DNA of 46,052 nt from a bacterium (GCA_021372575.1 JAJFUE010000147.1:1-46052), one strand, 5' to 3'. Counted from the stretch's first letter, positions 8,927 to 17,642 are shown. Notes: generated from the sequence alone by a model not told the origin. Program-made: numbers and translations.

Positions 8927-10303
8927 TTACTTCTTAAATATCTGCGCCGGTGCGTCGAAGATCACGTAGGAGAGGACTTGGCGGGGCTTGACGTCATCCT
9001 TGTTCGGCAGGCGCCGGATCATCCATTTGGCGCTGATCATCATCAGCGCCGAGATGGCGTAGAAGATCGTGTAGCGATCGATCGGGAAGCCGGCAACCGT
9101 CCAATGCACGCCTTTCATCATGTCGAGCACGCCGCCCCAGATGATCGGGCCGATGCCCATCGAGAGGCTGAAGAAAACCTGCATCGTCGAGATCCCCAGG
9201 ACGGGAAAATTCTTGGGAGCGATGTTCAGCGCCAGCCGCTGGTTGGAAATATGGAAACCGTTGTAGCCGATCCCGTAAAGCATGAAGCAGACGCCAAGCA
9301 GGATCGGGTTGGCCGGAATGATCCGCAGCGTGATGAAGAACCAGATGACGAGCAGCGCCATGAGGACGCGCGTGGCCAGCGACATGATCGGCCGCGAGCC
9401 GAACCGGTCGGCCAGGATCCCCCAGAACCACGCGCTCAGCACGATCGCCGCCAGGTTGAAGCCGTCGATGAAGTAGATCGTCTTCTCGGGCAGGTTGATG
9501 TTTTCCTTGAGCAGCAGCTTGGTGTAGAGCGGGAATGCGCCGATCGTCAGGTAAAAGCAGATCGCCGTCAGCATCTGGTGGCGGAAAATCTTCTCCGCCC
9601 ACACGCGCGGCATCCATTTGAAAATCGGCTCGATTCTCTTCGGCCGGTCCGGCAGCGGCTCCGGCGCATCCACCTTCCTCAGGAAGAAGATGCTCACCCA
9701 GCCGGCGATGCAGCTGATGACGAGCAGGTAGCCGTACTGGAAGTCGCTCAGGTCGCGCTTGATCATCACGAACCCGCAGAAGAACAGCATCAGCGCCGTG
9801 CTCAGGTTGCACACCGACTGCTCGAGCGAGAAATATCTTCCGCGCCACTGTGGGCTGATCAGCGTGCGGATCCACGGCCAATACCCGGTGTTCGCCACGC
9901 CGCGCAGGAAGCTGTAGAGCGTCATGCAGATCATCGTCGTCCACAGCAGCGACGTGTGGCTCATGTGGCCGCTCACGAACGGCAGCACGCACACGACCAT
10001 CAGGATCATCGTGCGCGCCGTCCATCCGGCCAGCAGGAGCCGCCGGAAGCCGATGTATTCGACGCGCGGCGCCATGTAAAGCTGCATCGCCGACAGCAGC
10101 CACATCGTCGCCATCAGCGACCCCGTGTAGAGCTTGCTCGCGCCCCAGCGCTGCACGAGCAGGATCATCGGCGTGGACATGACGATGTTGAAGCTGACGG
10201 CGTTGAAAACGTTGAACCCGACCAGATTCTTGACAGCCGGAACAGCCTTGAAAATTGATTGTGATTGTGGAATTTCGGTCGTGGTTTGCGTGCTACTGCT
10301 CAT
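8927..10303 (-). CDS. MFS transporter (paralogue 2)
   Basis: A 458-aa, 12-helix MFS protein, tandem paralogue of the gene downstream of it. It has the conserved loop ILADRFGSRPIMSLATR and the same N- and C-terminal signatures (IFKAVPAV, PRQVLSY, IFKK). An in-frame ATG at 10351 would add MGPIGPAGSIG, which is a translated GGTCCTATA-type repeat, so ATG 10303 (MSSSTQ) is taken. Its job is not readable. The two transporters lie between a glycan gene set and DNA-repair genes. Confidence 0.9.
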   Translation of the reverse strand: MSSSTQTTTEIPQSQSIFKAVPAVKNLVGFNVFNAVSFNIVMSTPMILLVQRWGASKLYTGSLMATMWLLSAMQLYMAPRVEYIGFRRLLLAGWTARTMILMVVCVLPFVSGHMSHTSLLWTTMICMTLYSFLRGVANTGYWPWIRTLISPQWRGRYFSLEQSVCNLSTALMLFFCGFVMIKRDLSDFQYGYLLVISCIAGWVSIFFLRKVDAPEPLPDRPKRIEPIFKWMPRVWAEKIFRHQMLTAICFYLTIGAFPLYTKLLLKENINLPEKTIYFIDGFNLAAIVLSAWFWGILADRFGSRPIMSLATRVLMALLVIWFFITLRIIPANPILLGVCFMLYGIGYNGFHISNQRLALNIAPKNFPVLGISTMQVFFSLSMGIGPIIWGGVLDMMKGVHWTVAGFPIDRYTIFYAISALMMISAKWMIRRLPNKDDVKPRQVLSYVIFDAPAQIFKK

Positions 10304-10328
10304 GGATTCCCGGTTTCGTCCAATGCTC

Positions 10329-10359
10329 CCAGCAGGCCCTATAGGCCCCAAAAGACCTA
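10329..10359. repeat. GGCCCTATA/GGTCCTATA repeat between ruvA stop and MFS start
   Basis: Degenerate units (GGCCCTATAGGCCCC, then AGACCTA) span the gap between the MFS start at 10303 and ruvA. The ruvA stop (TAG, 10357-10359 on the minus strand) is part of the repeat, as also seen at 7318-7320. Confidence 0.65.
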
Positions 10360-10977
10360 TGCACCCTGCCTTCTGTATTTCAGCCCTTCCCTGACAAGCT
10401 GTTCAACCGTTGCGTCGTTGCCGATCGCTTCAATCGCCAGCATGATCGCGCGCCGTGCCTGCGCCGGCTTGACGTCGAGCGCCTCGAGCGCCGCGACCGC
10501 GTCGCGCGCCGCCTCGCCGGTCGGACCCGGTTCGTTGACGGTTTCCGTTCGAGCTTCGGCGGGAAGTTCGGCCGCAAGCTTTTCCGCGCGGCCCTTGAGC
10601 TCGAGCACCAGTTTCTCGGCCATTTTCTGGCCGATGCCCTTGATTTTCTTGAACCGCGCGACATCGCCGAGCATCGCCGCCTGGATGATTTCGCCGACGC
10701 TCAGGCTTGACAGCAGCGTCAGCGCCAGCGCCGGCCCGACCCCCGGCACTTCCATGATCTCGTCGAACGCCGCGCGCTCGTAAATCTGCGCGAAACCGAA
10801 AAGCCGCAGCGCGTCCTCGCGCACGTACGTGCGCACCCAAAGCCGCACCTCGCCATTGTTCGCCGCGTTTTCGGCCGTTTGCGCGGTCACGGTCACGCCA
10901 TAGCCGACGCCGCCCACGCCGACAACCAGATGGTTGCCGTTGCGCGCCAGAAGCTGTCCGTGGAGAAATTCGATCAT
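10357..10977 (-). CDS. ruvA: Holliday junction branch migration protein RuvA
   Basis: RuvA tetramers bind Holliday junctions and load the RuvB helicase for branch migration in recombination repair. The 206 aa match the family length. The N-terminal OB fold begins MIEFLHGQLL and includes GVGGVGYGV. The two helix-hairpin-helix motifs are VPGVGPALALTLLS (about 79-92) and IKGIGQKMAEKLVLEL (about 114-129). A flexible acidic linker leads to the C-terminal domain III that contacts RuvB (AVAALEALDVKPAQARRAI). No ruvB or ruvC is in the window. Confidence 0.97.
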   Translation of the reverse strand: MIEFLHGQLLARNGNHLVVGVGGVGYGVTVTAQTAENAANNGEVRLWVRTYVREDALRLFGFAQIYERAAFDEIMEVPGVGPALALTLLSSLSVGEIIQAAMLGDVARFKKIKGIGQKMAEKLVLELKGRAEKLAAELPAEARTETVNEPGPTGEAARDAVAALEALDVKPAQARRAIMLAIEAIGNDATVEQLVREGLKYRRQGA

Positions 10978-11076
10978 TGCTGGACCGCGACCCGTATCCG
11001 CCGCATGGCGGACGGCTGATTCAGCCTAACAATTTCCCATGAATCACGGTCTTTGGCCAGATAAATCACGGAGGGC

Positions 11077-11364
11077 TTATTCTTTGCGCCATGAGCCGCG
11101 TGTGTCGCGGCGCATTTCGATGGTGGTGTTATTGCCCGTTTCGCCGCTTGTGGAGGGGACGCGCGGCGACGTCTCCGCCGCGCCGAACAGCGCCAGCAGG
11201 CGTCCCAACACGCGCCGGATGCCCCAGATCAAGATCCCGAAAAAGCTGACGGCCAGCACGAACATCCCGGCAACCGAGGCAACCAGGACGCCGATGATCA
11301 AAGCCGGCAACCCGCCCAGCCTGAATGACCGTCCGCGCGTGGAACCCGTGATGAATTGCATCAT
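11077..11364 (-). CDS. Small membrane protein, hypothetical
   Basis: A 95-aa protein with one long or two close hydrophobic segments (residues about 17-50, GLPALIIGVLVASVAGMFVL onward), then an Arg-rich loop and a polar, Ser/Thr-rich C-terminus. No family is recognised. The tandem ATG ATG start is preceded by GAAGGGA at good spacing. It lies between ruvA and xer on the same strand. A single vestigial GTGCTC pair (11428-11440) lies about 65 bases upstream. Confidence 0.6.
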   Translation of the reverse strand: MMQFITGSTRGRSFRLGGLPALIIGVLVASVAGMFVLAVSFFGILIWGIRRVLGRLLALFGAAETSPRVPSTSGETGNNTTIEMRRDTRGSWRKE

Positions 11365-11583
11365 TCCATCCCTTCACACACCCATCAATCTTATCACACC
11401 GCGATGGTGTTTGCCATCTCCTCCCATCGTGCTCGTGCTCCAAACCTGGCGCAACCCGATTGCGCCGCGTGGACATAAGGCGATTGCATTCGACCTTGAA
11501 GTGCATGTGGTTTGTGCGCATTTTACATTCAATCTGACGCCTTACGGCGTAATCGCCATCGAAAACTTCATTGAACATCCAAT

Positions 11584-11603
11584 GGCCGGCGAGGGCGCCG
11601 GCC
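11584..11603 (-). terminator. GC hairpin downstream of xer
   Basis: GGCCGGCG and CGCCGGCC form a perfect 8-base-pair stem with a 4-base loop, 30 bases after the recombinase stop. There is no U tract, so it may be a Rho-independent-like pause or a REP-type palindrome. The rest of 11365-11632 holds no gene. Confidence 0.4.
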
Positions 11604-11632
11604 TTATGTCGTTCTGTGTGGGACCGCCCGGG

Positions 11633-12526
11633 CTATTGCAATTCCAGTTTCTTGACGGCGTCGTGGAGCTTGCTGTTGGAGGTGTGCGTGTAGATCTGGG
11701 TCGAGGCGATCGAGGCGTGGCCCATCAGGGCCTGGATTTCGATCAGATCCACGTCGCTGGCGTGCAGCATGGTGGCGAACGTGTGGCGCAGCTTGTGCGG
11801 GCTGATGCCGTCCTTGAAGATCCCCGACTTGAGCGCGTGGGTGCGGACGATTTTCTCGATCATGCGGCCGGTGAGGCGGTCGCCGTATTTGTTCAGGAAC
11901 AGCGCCTGGCAATCGCTGAGCGGGCGCGCCTGCAGGTAGCGGTTCAGCGCGTCGATCACGATCTGGTTGAGCGGCGCGATCCGTTCCTTGCGGCCCTTGC
12001 CCATGATGCGCAGCGTCTGGTGCGTGAGGTTCAGGTCTCCGAGATCGATGCCGACGACTTCCGACAGGCGCATGCCGGTGAAGACGAGGGCCGTCATGAT
12101 GGCGCGGTCGCGCAGGCCCTGGGTCGAGTCCGCGGCGGGCGACTCGAGCAGGCGCACGACCTCCTGCGGAACGAGGTAGATCGGCAGGCGCTTGGGCTGC
12201 TTGGGCGTGCGCAGGCGCGCGGCCGGGGACTGTTCGATGGCGCCGCGCTCGACGGCGAAATCGAAGAAGCCGCGGATCGAGGAAATCATGCGCGCGAGCG
12301 TGGTCGATTTGCACGCGCGGTCGAGCTGCATGTGGTTGAGGTATTCGCGGATGGCCTCGACGCCGACCTGGTCGGGCCGGGGCGTGCGGCCGTGAAGGAC
12401 GGTCAGGTATTCGCCCAGCCGTTCGAGGTCGTAGATGTAGGCGCGGCGCGTGCGCTCGGCAAGGTTGCGCTCGACGCGCAGCCACTGCTCGAACTGGGCA
12501 AGCAAGTCATGATATGAAACGGCCAT
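11633..12526 (-). CDS. Tyrosine recombinase XerC/XerD family
   Basis: A 297-aa site-specific recombinase, the length of chromosomal XerC/XerD, which resolve chromosome dimers at dif with FtsK. The N-terminal SAM-like core-binding domain (YHDLLAQFEQWLRVERNLAE) is followed by the catalytic domain with Arg I in TGMRLSEVVG, the box II HKLRHTFAT (His and Arg), GHASIASTQIYTH and the nucleophile Tyr in IYTH. Only one xer gene is present, so it could be either partner or a single-recombinase XerH-like enzyme. The start at 12526 (MAVSYHD) excludes an upstream 54-codon extension that reads through a GATGAAA repeat. Confidence 0.92.
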   Translation of the reverse strand: MAVSYHDLLAQFEQWLRVERNLAERTRRAYIYDLERLGEYLTVLHGRTPRPDQVGVEAIREYLNHMQLDRACKSTTLARMISSIRGFFDFAVERGAIEQSPAARLRTPKQPKRLPIYLVPQEVVRLLESPAADSTQGLRDRAIMTALVFTGMRLSEVVGIDLGDLNLTHQTLRIMGKGRKERIAPLNQIVIDALNRYLQARPLSDCQALFLNKYGDRLTGRMIEKIVRTHALKSGIFKDGISPHKLRHTFATMLHASDVDLIEIQALMGHASIASTQIYTHTSNSKLHDAVKKLELQ

Positions 12527-12554
12527 CGCGCACCTCGCGTCAGTTATATCCGGC

Positions 12555-12592
12555 AAAACATGAAATATGAAAGATGAAAGATGAAATGAGAA
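12555..12592. repeat. ATGAAAG-type tandem array upstream of xer
   Basis: Units of ATGAAAT/ATGAAAG (12560-12588) lie in the divergent gap between xer (start 12526) and the acyltransferase (start 12761). The same unit occurs at 14981-15007, after a stop. No gene is visible in the remaining 170 bases. Confidence 0.7.
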
Positions 12593-12760
12593 ATACTCAT
12601 GGTGGCCTGGCGTAAATGATCGGACACTCGGCCCTTCTTTACAGGTTTGCGGCGAAGAATGCTTAAAAATTTGTCCGCACTCGGGCACGTGGGTTATTCT
12701 TGATTATTGTTCGATCCAATTTTTCGACACGAGCCTCACGGGAAGAAGGGGGACGCGGCC

Positions 12761-13339
12761 ATGACGTTTCTGTCCAGGGAACAGCTTGAGCGGATGGGTT
12801 TCAAATCGCTCGGCGAAGACGTGAAGGTTTCCGACAAGGCCTCGATCTATAACGCGGCGAACATCTCGATCGGCGACCACAGCCGCGTCGATGATTTCAG
12901 CATCCTGTCGGCCGGGACGGGCGGGATCTCGATCGGGCGCTACTGCCACGTGGCGTGCCACAGCACGCTGATCGGCAAGGCGCCGATCGTGCTCGAGGAT
13001 TACGTCGCGCTGTCGGCGCACGTGGCGATTTTTTCGAGCACCGACGACTTCAGCGGGCGGGCGATGGCGAACCCGACGCTGCCGGAGGAGGTGCGCCACG
13101 TCATTCATGGCAACGTGACCCTGCACAGGTTCTCGGCGATCGGCGCGAACTCGGTGATCCTGCCGGGGGTCGATATGGGCGAGGGGGCGGCGCTGGGGGC
13201 GCTCAGCCTGGCGCGGGCCAGCCTGGAGCCGTTCGGCATTTACGTCGGCGCGCCGGCGCGCAAGGTATCCGAACGCAAGCGCGACCTGCTCGAGGTGGAG
13301 AAGCAATTCAGATCCATGCTCATGGCCAGGACGGCGTAG
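12761..13339 (+). CDS. Acyltransferase with left-handed beta-helix (hexapeptide repeats)
   Basis: A 192-aa protein of the WbbJ/LacA/maltose-acetyltransferase superfamily, which transfers acetyl or other acyl groups from CoA to sugars. Isoleucine-patch hexapeptides run from SIYNAANISIGDHSRVDDF through GGISIGRYCHVACHSTLIG to FSAIGANSVILPGV. The C-terminus GIYVGAPARKVSER matches the typical xPAK end of sugar O-acetyltransferases. ATG 12761 follows GAAGAAGGGGG. As first gene of the exopolysaccharide locus it probably acetylates the repeat unit or a nucleotide sugar (inferred). Confidence 0.88.
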   Translation: MTFLSREQLERMGFKSLGEDVKVSDKASIYNAANISIGDHSRVDDFSILSAGTGGISIGRYCHVACHSTLIGKAPIVLEDYVALSAHVAIFSSTDDFSGRAMANPTLPEEVRHVIHGNVTLHRFSAIGANSVILPGVDMGEGAALGALSLARASLEPFGIYVGAPARKVSERKRDLLEVEKQFRSMLMARTA

Positions 13340-13345
13340 AGGCGC

Positions 13346-13460
13346 GTGGATCGTGGATCGTGAATGGTGGATGGTGGATGACCGCCATGCATGTGTTTGT
13401 TTGGGGCGTTTTTTTGTCGATCATTTCTGAAGAAAAATCACGATTCGCAATCCACCGTTG
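13346..13460. repeat. GGATCGT/GGTGGAT boundary array with inverted partner
   Basis: Tandem GTGGATC/GTGGATG units start 7 bases after the acyltransferase stop (13346-13381). An inverted counterpart (ATCACGATTCGCAATCCACC) lies at about 13438-13457. The intervening bases are T-rich. Confidence 0.65.
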
Positions 13461-13522
13461 TGCGGCCAAGAAACTCCCCGTCCATTTCATCAATTACCTC
13501 ACTCCCAAATCAGGGAAATGCT

Positions 13523-13545
13523 GATAGCCGCGCAGGGCGGTTATC
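13523..13545 (+). promoter_or_regulatory. Leader hairpin upstream of the exopolysaccharide operon, possible ops-like site
   Basis: GATAGCCGC and GCGGTTATC pair as a 9-base-pair stem (one G-U) around loop GCAGG. The right arm, GGGCGGTTATCG, resembles loosely the ops element GGCGGTAGCG that recruits RfaH. It lies 215 bases before the first gene of a long plus-strand run that encodes its own NusG paralogue. The whole gap 13340-13759 (420 bases) has no gene. The match is loose and the role is a guess. Confidence 0.3.
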
Positions 13546-13759
13546 GATGAAAATGTCTGCCAGAATAAAAGATAGATAAATCCGTAACGCGCAGTTTTAC
13601 GGCATTGTCGATCGAAGCTGTGGCCGTTGCAGCCGTTGATCATCCATTCCGCCTTTCAAGACCGGACAGCAGCTTCGATTTCAGGCCCGCTCAGGCGATC
13701 CGGAGAAAACGGGTCGTTTGGGAGATGGGCGAAGTCCAAGCTATTTTCGAGGCGAACCC

Positions 13760-14968
13760 ATGAAAGCTTTAGTTGCATCGGACCTGGCGATCCTGGGCGG
13801 TCCGCCGGCATTCGACGAGCCGTTGCACGTCGGCCGGCCCAACATCGGCGACCGCAGGATGTTCCTTGGCCTCATCGAGGACATGCTTGACCGGCGCTGG
13901 CTCACGAACAACGGGCCTTACGTGGCGCGGTTCGAGGCGCAGGTGGCCGAGTACCTGGGCGTGCGCCACTGCATCGCGATGTGCAACGGCACGGTGGCGC
14001 TCGAGATCGCGATCCGCGCGCTCGAACTAAAGGGCGAAGTGATCGTGCCGTCGTTCACGTTCATCGCGACGGCGCACGCGCTGCAGTGGCAGGAGATCAC
14101 GCCCGTTTTTTGCGACATCGATCCCCAAACGCACACGATCGATCCCGACCGCGTGGAGGAACTGATCACGCCGAGAACGAGCGGCATCATCGGGGTTCAC
14201 CTGTGGGGGCATCCCTGTGCCGTGCGAAGGCTTGACGAGATCACCCGGCGGCGGCGGCTTACATTAATGTATGACGCGTCGCACGCGTTCGGATGCCGGG
14301 TGGGGGGGATCAAGGTCGGCAACTTCGGCCGGGCCGAGGTGTTCAGTTTCCACGCGACGAAATTCATGAACTGCCTCGAGGGGGGCGCGGTCGTCACGAA
14401 CGACGACGCGCTCGCGCGCAAGATCCGCCTGATGAAGAACTTCGGGTTCAGCGGCTACGACAACGTCGTTTACATCGGCACGAACGGCAAGATGAACGAG
14501 GCGTCGGCGGCGATGGGGCTGACGAACCTGGCTTCGATCGACGCGTTTATCGCGGCCAACCGGCGCAACCAGCACCATTACGCGACGGGGCTGGCGGGCC
14601 TGCCCGGCGTGCGGCTCATGCCGTGCGATCCGCGCGAAACCGTCAACGCGCAGTACGTGGTTGCCGAGATCGACGCGCGCGAATGCCCGCTCGGCCGCGA
14701 CGAAGTGCTTGCCGCGCTGCACGCCGAGAACGTGCTGGCGCGCCGTTACTTCTGGCCGGGCTGCCACCGCATGGAGCCGTACCGCTCGTATTTCCCGCAT
14801 GCCTCGCTGATGCTGCCGCGGACCGAGGAAGTGGCCGGCCGCGTGCTGGTGCTGCCGAACGGATCGAGCATCGGGCCCGATGAAATCGGCATCATCTGCG
14901 CGATCGTGAGGAGCGCGCTCGGCCAGGCCGACTTGGTGCGGGGCGCGCTGACGCGCAAGGCGGCGTGA
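13760..14968 (+). CDS. DegT/DnrJ/EryC1/StrS sugar aminotransferase
   Basis: A PLP-dependent transaminase of 402 aa acting on keto-sugar nucleotides. Seen are CNGTVALEIAIRAL (phosphate binding), VIVPSFTFIATAHAL, the Asp that contacts the pyridine ring in LMYDASHAFGC and the Schiff-base lysine in SFHATKFMNCLEGGAVVTND. Members make amino sugars such as Fuc4NAc or QuiNAc precursors. A WecF-like Fuc4NAc transferase lies two genes downstream, which fits a 4-amino-sugar donor (inferred). ATG 13760 is chosen over an upstream in-frame ATG at 13718. Confidence 0.92.
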   Translation: MKALVASDLAILGGPPAFDEPLHVGRPNIGDRRMFLGLIEDMLDRRWLTNNGPYVARFEAQVAEYLGVRHCIAMCNGTVALEIAIRALELKGEVIVPSFTFIATAHALQWQEITPVFCDIDPQTHTIDPDRVEELITPRTSGIIGVHLWGHPCAVRRLDEITRRRRLTLMYDASHAFGCRVGGIKVGNFGRAEVFSFHATKFMNCLEGGAVVTNDDALARKIRLMKNFGFSGYDNVVYIGTNGKMNEASAAMGLTNLASIDAFIAANRRNQHHYATGLAGLPGVRLMPCDPRETVNAQYVVAEIDARECPLGRDEVLAALHAENVLARRYFWPGCHRMEPYRSYFPHASLMLPRTEEVAGRVLVLPNGSSIGPDEIGIICAIVRSALGQADLVRGALTRKAA

Positions 14969-14970
14969 AA

Positions 14971-15062
14971 GAAATGAGAGATGAAAGATGAAAGATGAAA
15001 GATGAAAACGTAATTGGGAGATTCGATTACGATTACGATTACGAGCACGAGCACGAGCACGA
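14971..15062. repeat. GATGAAA array followed by GATTAC/GAGCAC array (copy b)
   Basis: After the aminotransferase stop comes an array of GATGAAA units (14977-15007). Then GATTAC x3 and GAGCAC x3 (15022-15062) end 13 bases before the flippase start. Read as protein this gives a run of Asp-Tyr and Glu-His, which is not part of the flippase. Confidence 0.9.
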
Positions 15063-15075
15063 AATAAGCCGCACA

Positions 15076-16542
15076 ATGGGTAATCTCAAGCAACAGACCA
15101 TCCATGCGCTCAAGTGGAACTTCGTCGGCACGGCGTCGATGCAGGCGATCCATTTCGTTATTTCAGTCGTGCTGGCGCGGCTGCTGATGCCGGCCGAATT
15201 CGGCCTGATCGCGATGTTGAGCCTGTTCATGGCGCTGGCGAGCTCGATGCTCGATTGCGGGTTCGGCTCGGCGCTGATCCAGAAGCTCGACGCCGGCCGG
15301 CGCGACATGACGACCGTGTTTTATTTCAACATCGCGATGTCGGCCGTGATGTTCGGGACGATGTGGGCCGCGGCCCCCGCGATCGCCGGGTTTTTCGGCG
15401 AGCCGGCGCTCGTCGGGCTCACGCGCTTCCTCGGGATCAACCTGATCATCAACGCGTTCGGGCTCGTACAGGGGACGCTGCTGACGAAGGCGCTCGACTT
15501 CAAGACGCAGTCGATCGTGGCCGTCATCGGGATGATCGTTTCCGGCACGGTCGGCGTGGGGCTGGCGCTGCGCGGGTTCGGCGTGTGGGCGCTGGCCGCG
15601 CAGTCGGTCACGGCCAACAGCGTGCGCGTGCTCCTTTACTGGCGCATGAATCCGTGGCGGCCAGCCTGGACGTTCAGCTTCAGCTCGCTCAGGACGATGT
15701 TCCCGTACGGGTCGCGGCTGCTCCTTTCGGGGATGCTGAACACGGTGTTCGAGAACGCGTATCCGCTCCTGATCGGCAAGCTTTACAACAAGACCGACCT
15801 CGGCTTTTATGCGCGCGCCAGCACCACGCAGCGCATGCCGGCGGGGATTCTCACGACGATCCTGGCGCAGGTGGCGTTCCCCGCGTTCGCGACGATCCAG
15901 AACGACCGGCCGCGGCTCAAGGCCGCGTACCGCAAGACGATCGTGCTGGCGTGCTTCCTGGCGTTTCCACTGATGCTGGGGCTGGCCGCGGTGGCGCGGC
16001 CGCTGTTCCTGATCGTGTTCACGGCGAAGTGGGAGGCGAGCATCGTCTATTTCCAGGCGCTGTGCCTGGTCGGGATGCTGATGCCGCTGCAGGCGCTGAA
16101 CCTGAACGTCCTGATGGCAGTCGGCCGCTCGGATATTTTCTTCCGCCTCGAGGTCCTCAAGAAGATCATCATCGTCGCGGCGATCGTGGCCACGTGCCCG
16201 TTTGGAATCATGGCGATGGTGTGGGGGCAGGTTGTGACGGCGATACTGTGCCTGGCGGTCAACACGCGCTACTCCGGGGTGATGATCGACTACCCGCTGC
16301 GCGCGCAGCTGCGCGACGTCGCGCCGAGCTTCCTGCTTGCCGGCGCGATGGCGATTGCCGTCGGCTTGATCGGACTGGGCGCCCGCGATCACCTGTGGAC
16401 GGTGCTGACGGCGCAGGTCCTGGTTGGAATCGTTTTTTACGCCATCGGGAGCGCCGTGTTCGGGCTCGGGCCGTATGCCGAGCTCAAGAAAATGGCGTCG
16501 GGCCGATTTGCGACATTCAAGCAAATGGCTGCCGGATCATGA
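15076..16542 (+). CDS. wzx: Polysaccharide flippase, Wzx/MOP superfamily
   Basis: A 488-aa integral membrane protein with about 14 hydrophobic helices, first seen in FVISVVLARLLMPAEFGLIA, the classic start of Polysacc_synt_3/WzxC-type transporters. It is expected to flip undecaprenyl-linked repeat units across the inner membrane for periplasmic polymerisation. The region YNKTDLGFYARASTTQRMP matches the conserved central part of the family. The start at 15076 (MGNLKQQ) removes 27 codons that are translated repeat. The stop overlaps the next start (ATGA). Confidence 0.93.
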   Translation: MGNLKQQTIHALKWNFVGTASMQAIHFVISVVLARLLMPAEFGLIAMLSLFMALASSMLDCGFGSALIQKLDAGRRDMTTVFYFNIAMSAVMFGTMWAAAPAIAGFFGEPALVGLTRFLGINLIINAFGLVQGTLLTKALDFKTQSIVAVIGMIVSGTVGVGLALRGFGVWALAAQSVTANSVRVLLYWRMNPWRPAWTFSFSSLRTMFPYGSRLLLSGMLNTVFENAYPLLIGKLYNKTDLGFYARASTTQRMPAGILTTILAQVAFPAFATIQNDRPRLKAAYRKTIVLACFLAFPLMLGLAAVARPLFLIVFTAKWEASIVYFQALCLVGMLMPLQALNLNVLMAVGRSDIFFRLEVLKKIIIVAAIVATCPFGIMAMVWGQVVTAILCLAVNTRYSGVMIDYPLRAQLRDVAPSFLLAGAMAIAVGLIGLGARDHLWTVLTAQVLVGIVFYAIGSAVFGLGPYAELKKMASGRFATFKQMAAGS

Positions 16543-17630
16543 TCCATCACCTGCTGCCAGGCCGCGTCGAGCACCACATCCCGGCGATGATCCGGTATTT
16601 CACGCGCATTCACGAGCGGCTGTGCACGCCCGGCGGCGAGCCGGTGTTCGTGTTCTACGGCGCCTCGGCGGCGCAGCTCGAAAAATACCGCACGCTCGTT
16701 CCGGAAGGGTGGCGCGCGATCGATATCGACAAGGGCCGGCTGCCGCTGTTCCGTTACATCTGGAATTTTGACGCGGCCGACGCGCTGATCCTGCACAGCG
16801 CGTTTTATCCGTGGCTGTGGTTTTTCCTGCTGGCCCGGCCGAGGCTGTGGCCGCGCGTGGCGTGGATCATGTGGGGCGCCGACATTTATGGCCGCGACTC
16901 GTTGCGCGGGCGCATTTACCGGCGGGTCAAGGGGATTGTCGTCAAGCGGCTCGCGGGCGTGTCGGCGCTCGTGCCGGGCGACTTCGACGACCTGCAGCGC
17001 CTCATCGGACCGTGCCGCAATTACGTGCGCGCGTTTTATTCGCCCGACTACGGCGAGGTGATCGAGCGCGCCCCGTCCGACGGCACGACGCGGATCATTC
17101 TCGGGAACTCGGGGTGGGAGCAATCGAATCACATTCCGGCGCTCGAGTGGCTCGGGCGGTTCCGCGACAAGCCGATCGAGGTCGTGTGCCCGCTCGGCTA
17201 CCCGCCGGAATCGGCCTACAAAACCGAGGTCATCGAGGCCGGCCGCAGGATCCTCGGCGAGCGGTTCCGGCCGATCGCCGGGATGCTCGACTGGGACGCG
17301 TATCACGCGTTGCTGGCCACGTGCGACGTCCTGGTGCTGAACAACACGACGCAGCAGGGGCTCGGCAACCTGTATTACATGCTGCGCGCGGGAGCGAAGG
17401 TGTATGTGCGCGGCGACTCGGCGACGTTCCGGATGCTCGCGGAGATGGGGTTCAAGATCAACGACACGCGCGACATCGAGCGCATTCCGTTCGAGGAACT
17501 CATCGCGAATTCCGGCGAGGTCGCCGACCTCAACCGGCGCTGCTTCGAGCAGCACCTTTCGACCGAGGCCAGCATCGGCAACTGGCTGGCGCTCATGAAA
17601 AAGATCAGCGTCGCGCGCCTGGCGGCCTGA
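16539..17630 (+). CDS. WecF-like 4-acetamido-4,6-dideoxy-galactose (Fuc4NAc) transferase, GT56
   Basis: A 363-aa protein resembling E. coli WecF, which adds Fuc4NAc to lipid II of enterobacterial common antigen. Shared landmarks are HHxxxxIRYF near the N-terminus, the mid-protein IMWGADIYG, GNSGWEQSNHIPALEW, CPLGYPPESAYKTEV and GMLDWDAYHALLATCD followed by QQGLGNLYYML. The comparison with WecF is from memory of its sequence. The donor could be another dTDP-amino-sugar. It is translationally coupled to the flippase (ATGA) and probably adds a later sugar of the repeat unit at the cytoplasmic face of the membrane. Confidence 0.88.
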   Translation: MIHHLLPGRVEHHIPAMIRYFTRIHERLCTPGGEPVFVFYGASAAQLEKYRTLVPEGWRAIDIDKGRLPLFRYIWNFDAADALILHSAFYPWLWFFLLARPRLWPRVAWIMWGADIYGRDSLRGRIYRRVKGIVVKRLAGVSALVPGDFDDLQRLIGPCRNYVRAFYSPDYGEVIERAPSDGTTRIILGNSGWEQSNHIPALEWLGRFRDKPIEVVCPLGYPPESAYKTEVIEAGRRILGERFRPIAGMLDWDAYHALLATCDVLVLNNTTQQGLGNLYYMLRAGAKVYVRGDSATFRMLAEMGFKINDTRDIERIPFEELIANSGEVADLNRRCFEQHLSTEASIGNWLALMKKISVARLAA

Positions 17631-17642
17631 GCGGATATCAAC

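Noticed and set aside
10304-10351. Gly-Pro-Ile-rich N-terminus on MFS paralogue 2
   Set aside because: Translated GGTCCTATA-type repeat; the tandem paralogue lacks it and an ATG at 10303 fits the family.
11633-12526. Integron or phage integrase next to an att site
   Set aside because: Length and motifs fit chromosomal XerC/XerD, and no att-like duplication, tRNA 3' end or phage gene lies nearby.
14995-15075. An N-terminal extension of the flippase with alternating Asp-Tyr and Glu-His residues
   Set aside because: It is the GATTAC/GAGCAC repeat read in frame; the same bases occur in other frames and outside genes, and the family start is at 15076.
15114-16538. An 838-aa protein joining a frame inside wzx to the WecF-like gene
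   Set aside because: The first 475 codons are the out-of-frame shadow of wzx; the WecF-like protein starts at the ATGA overlap at 16539.
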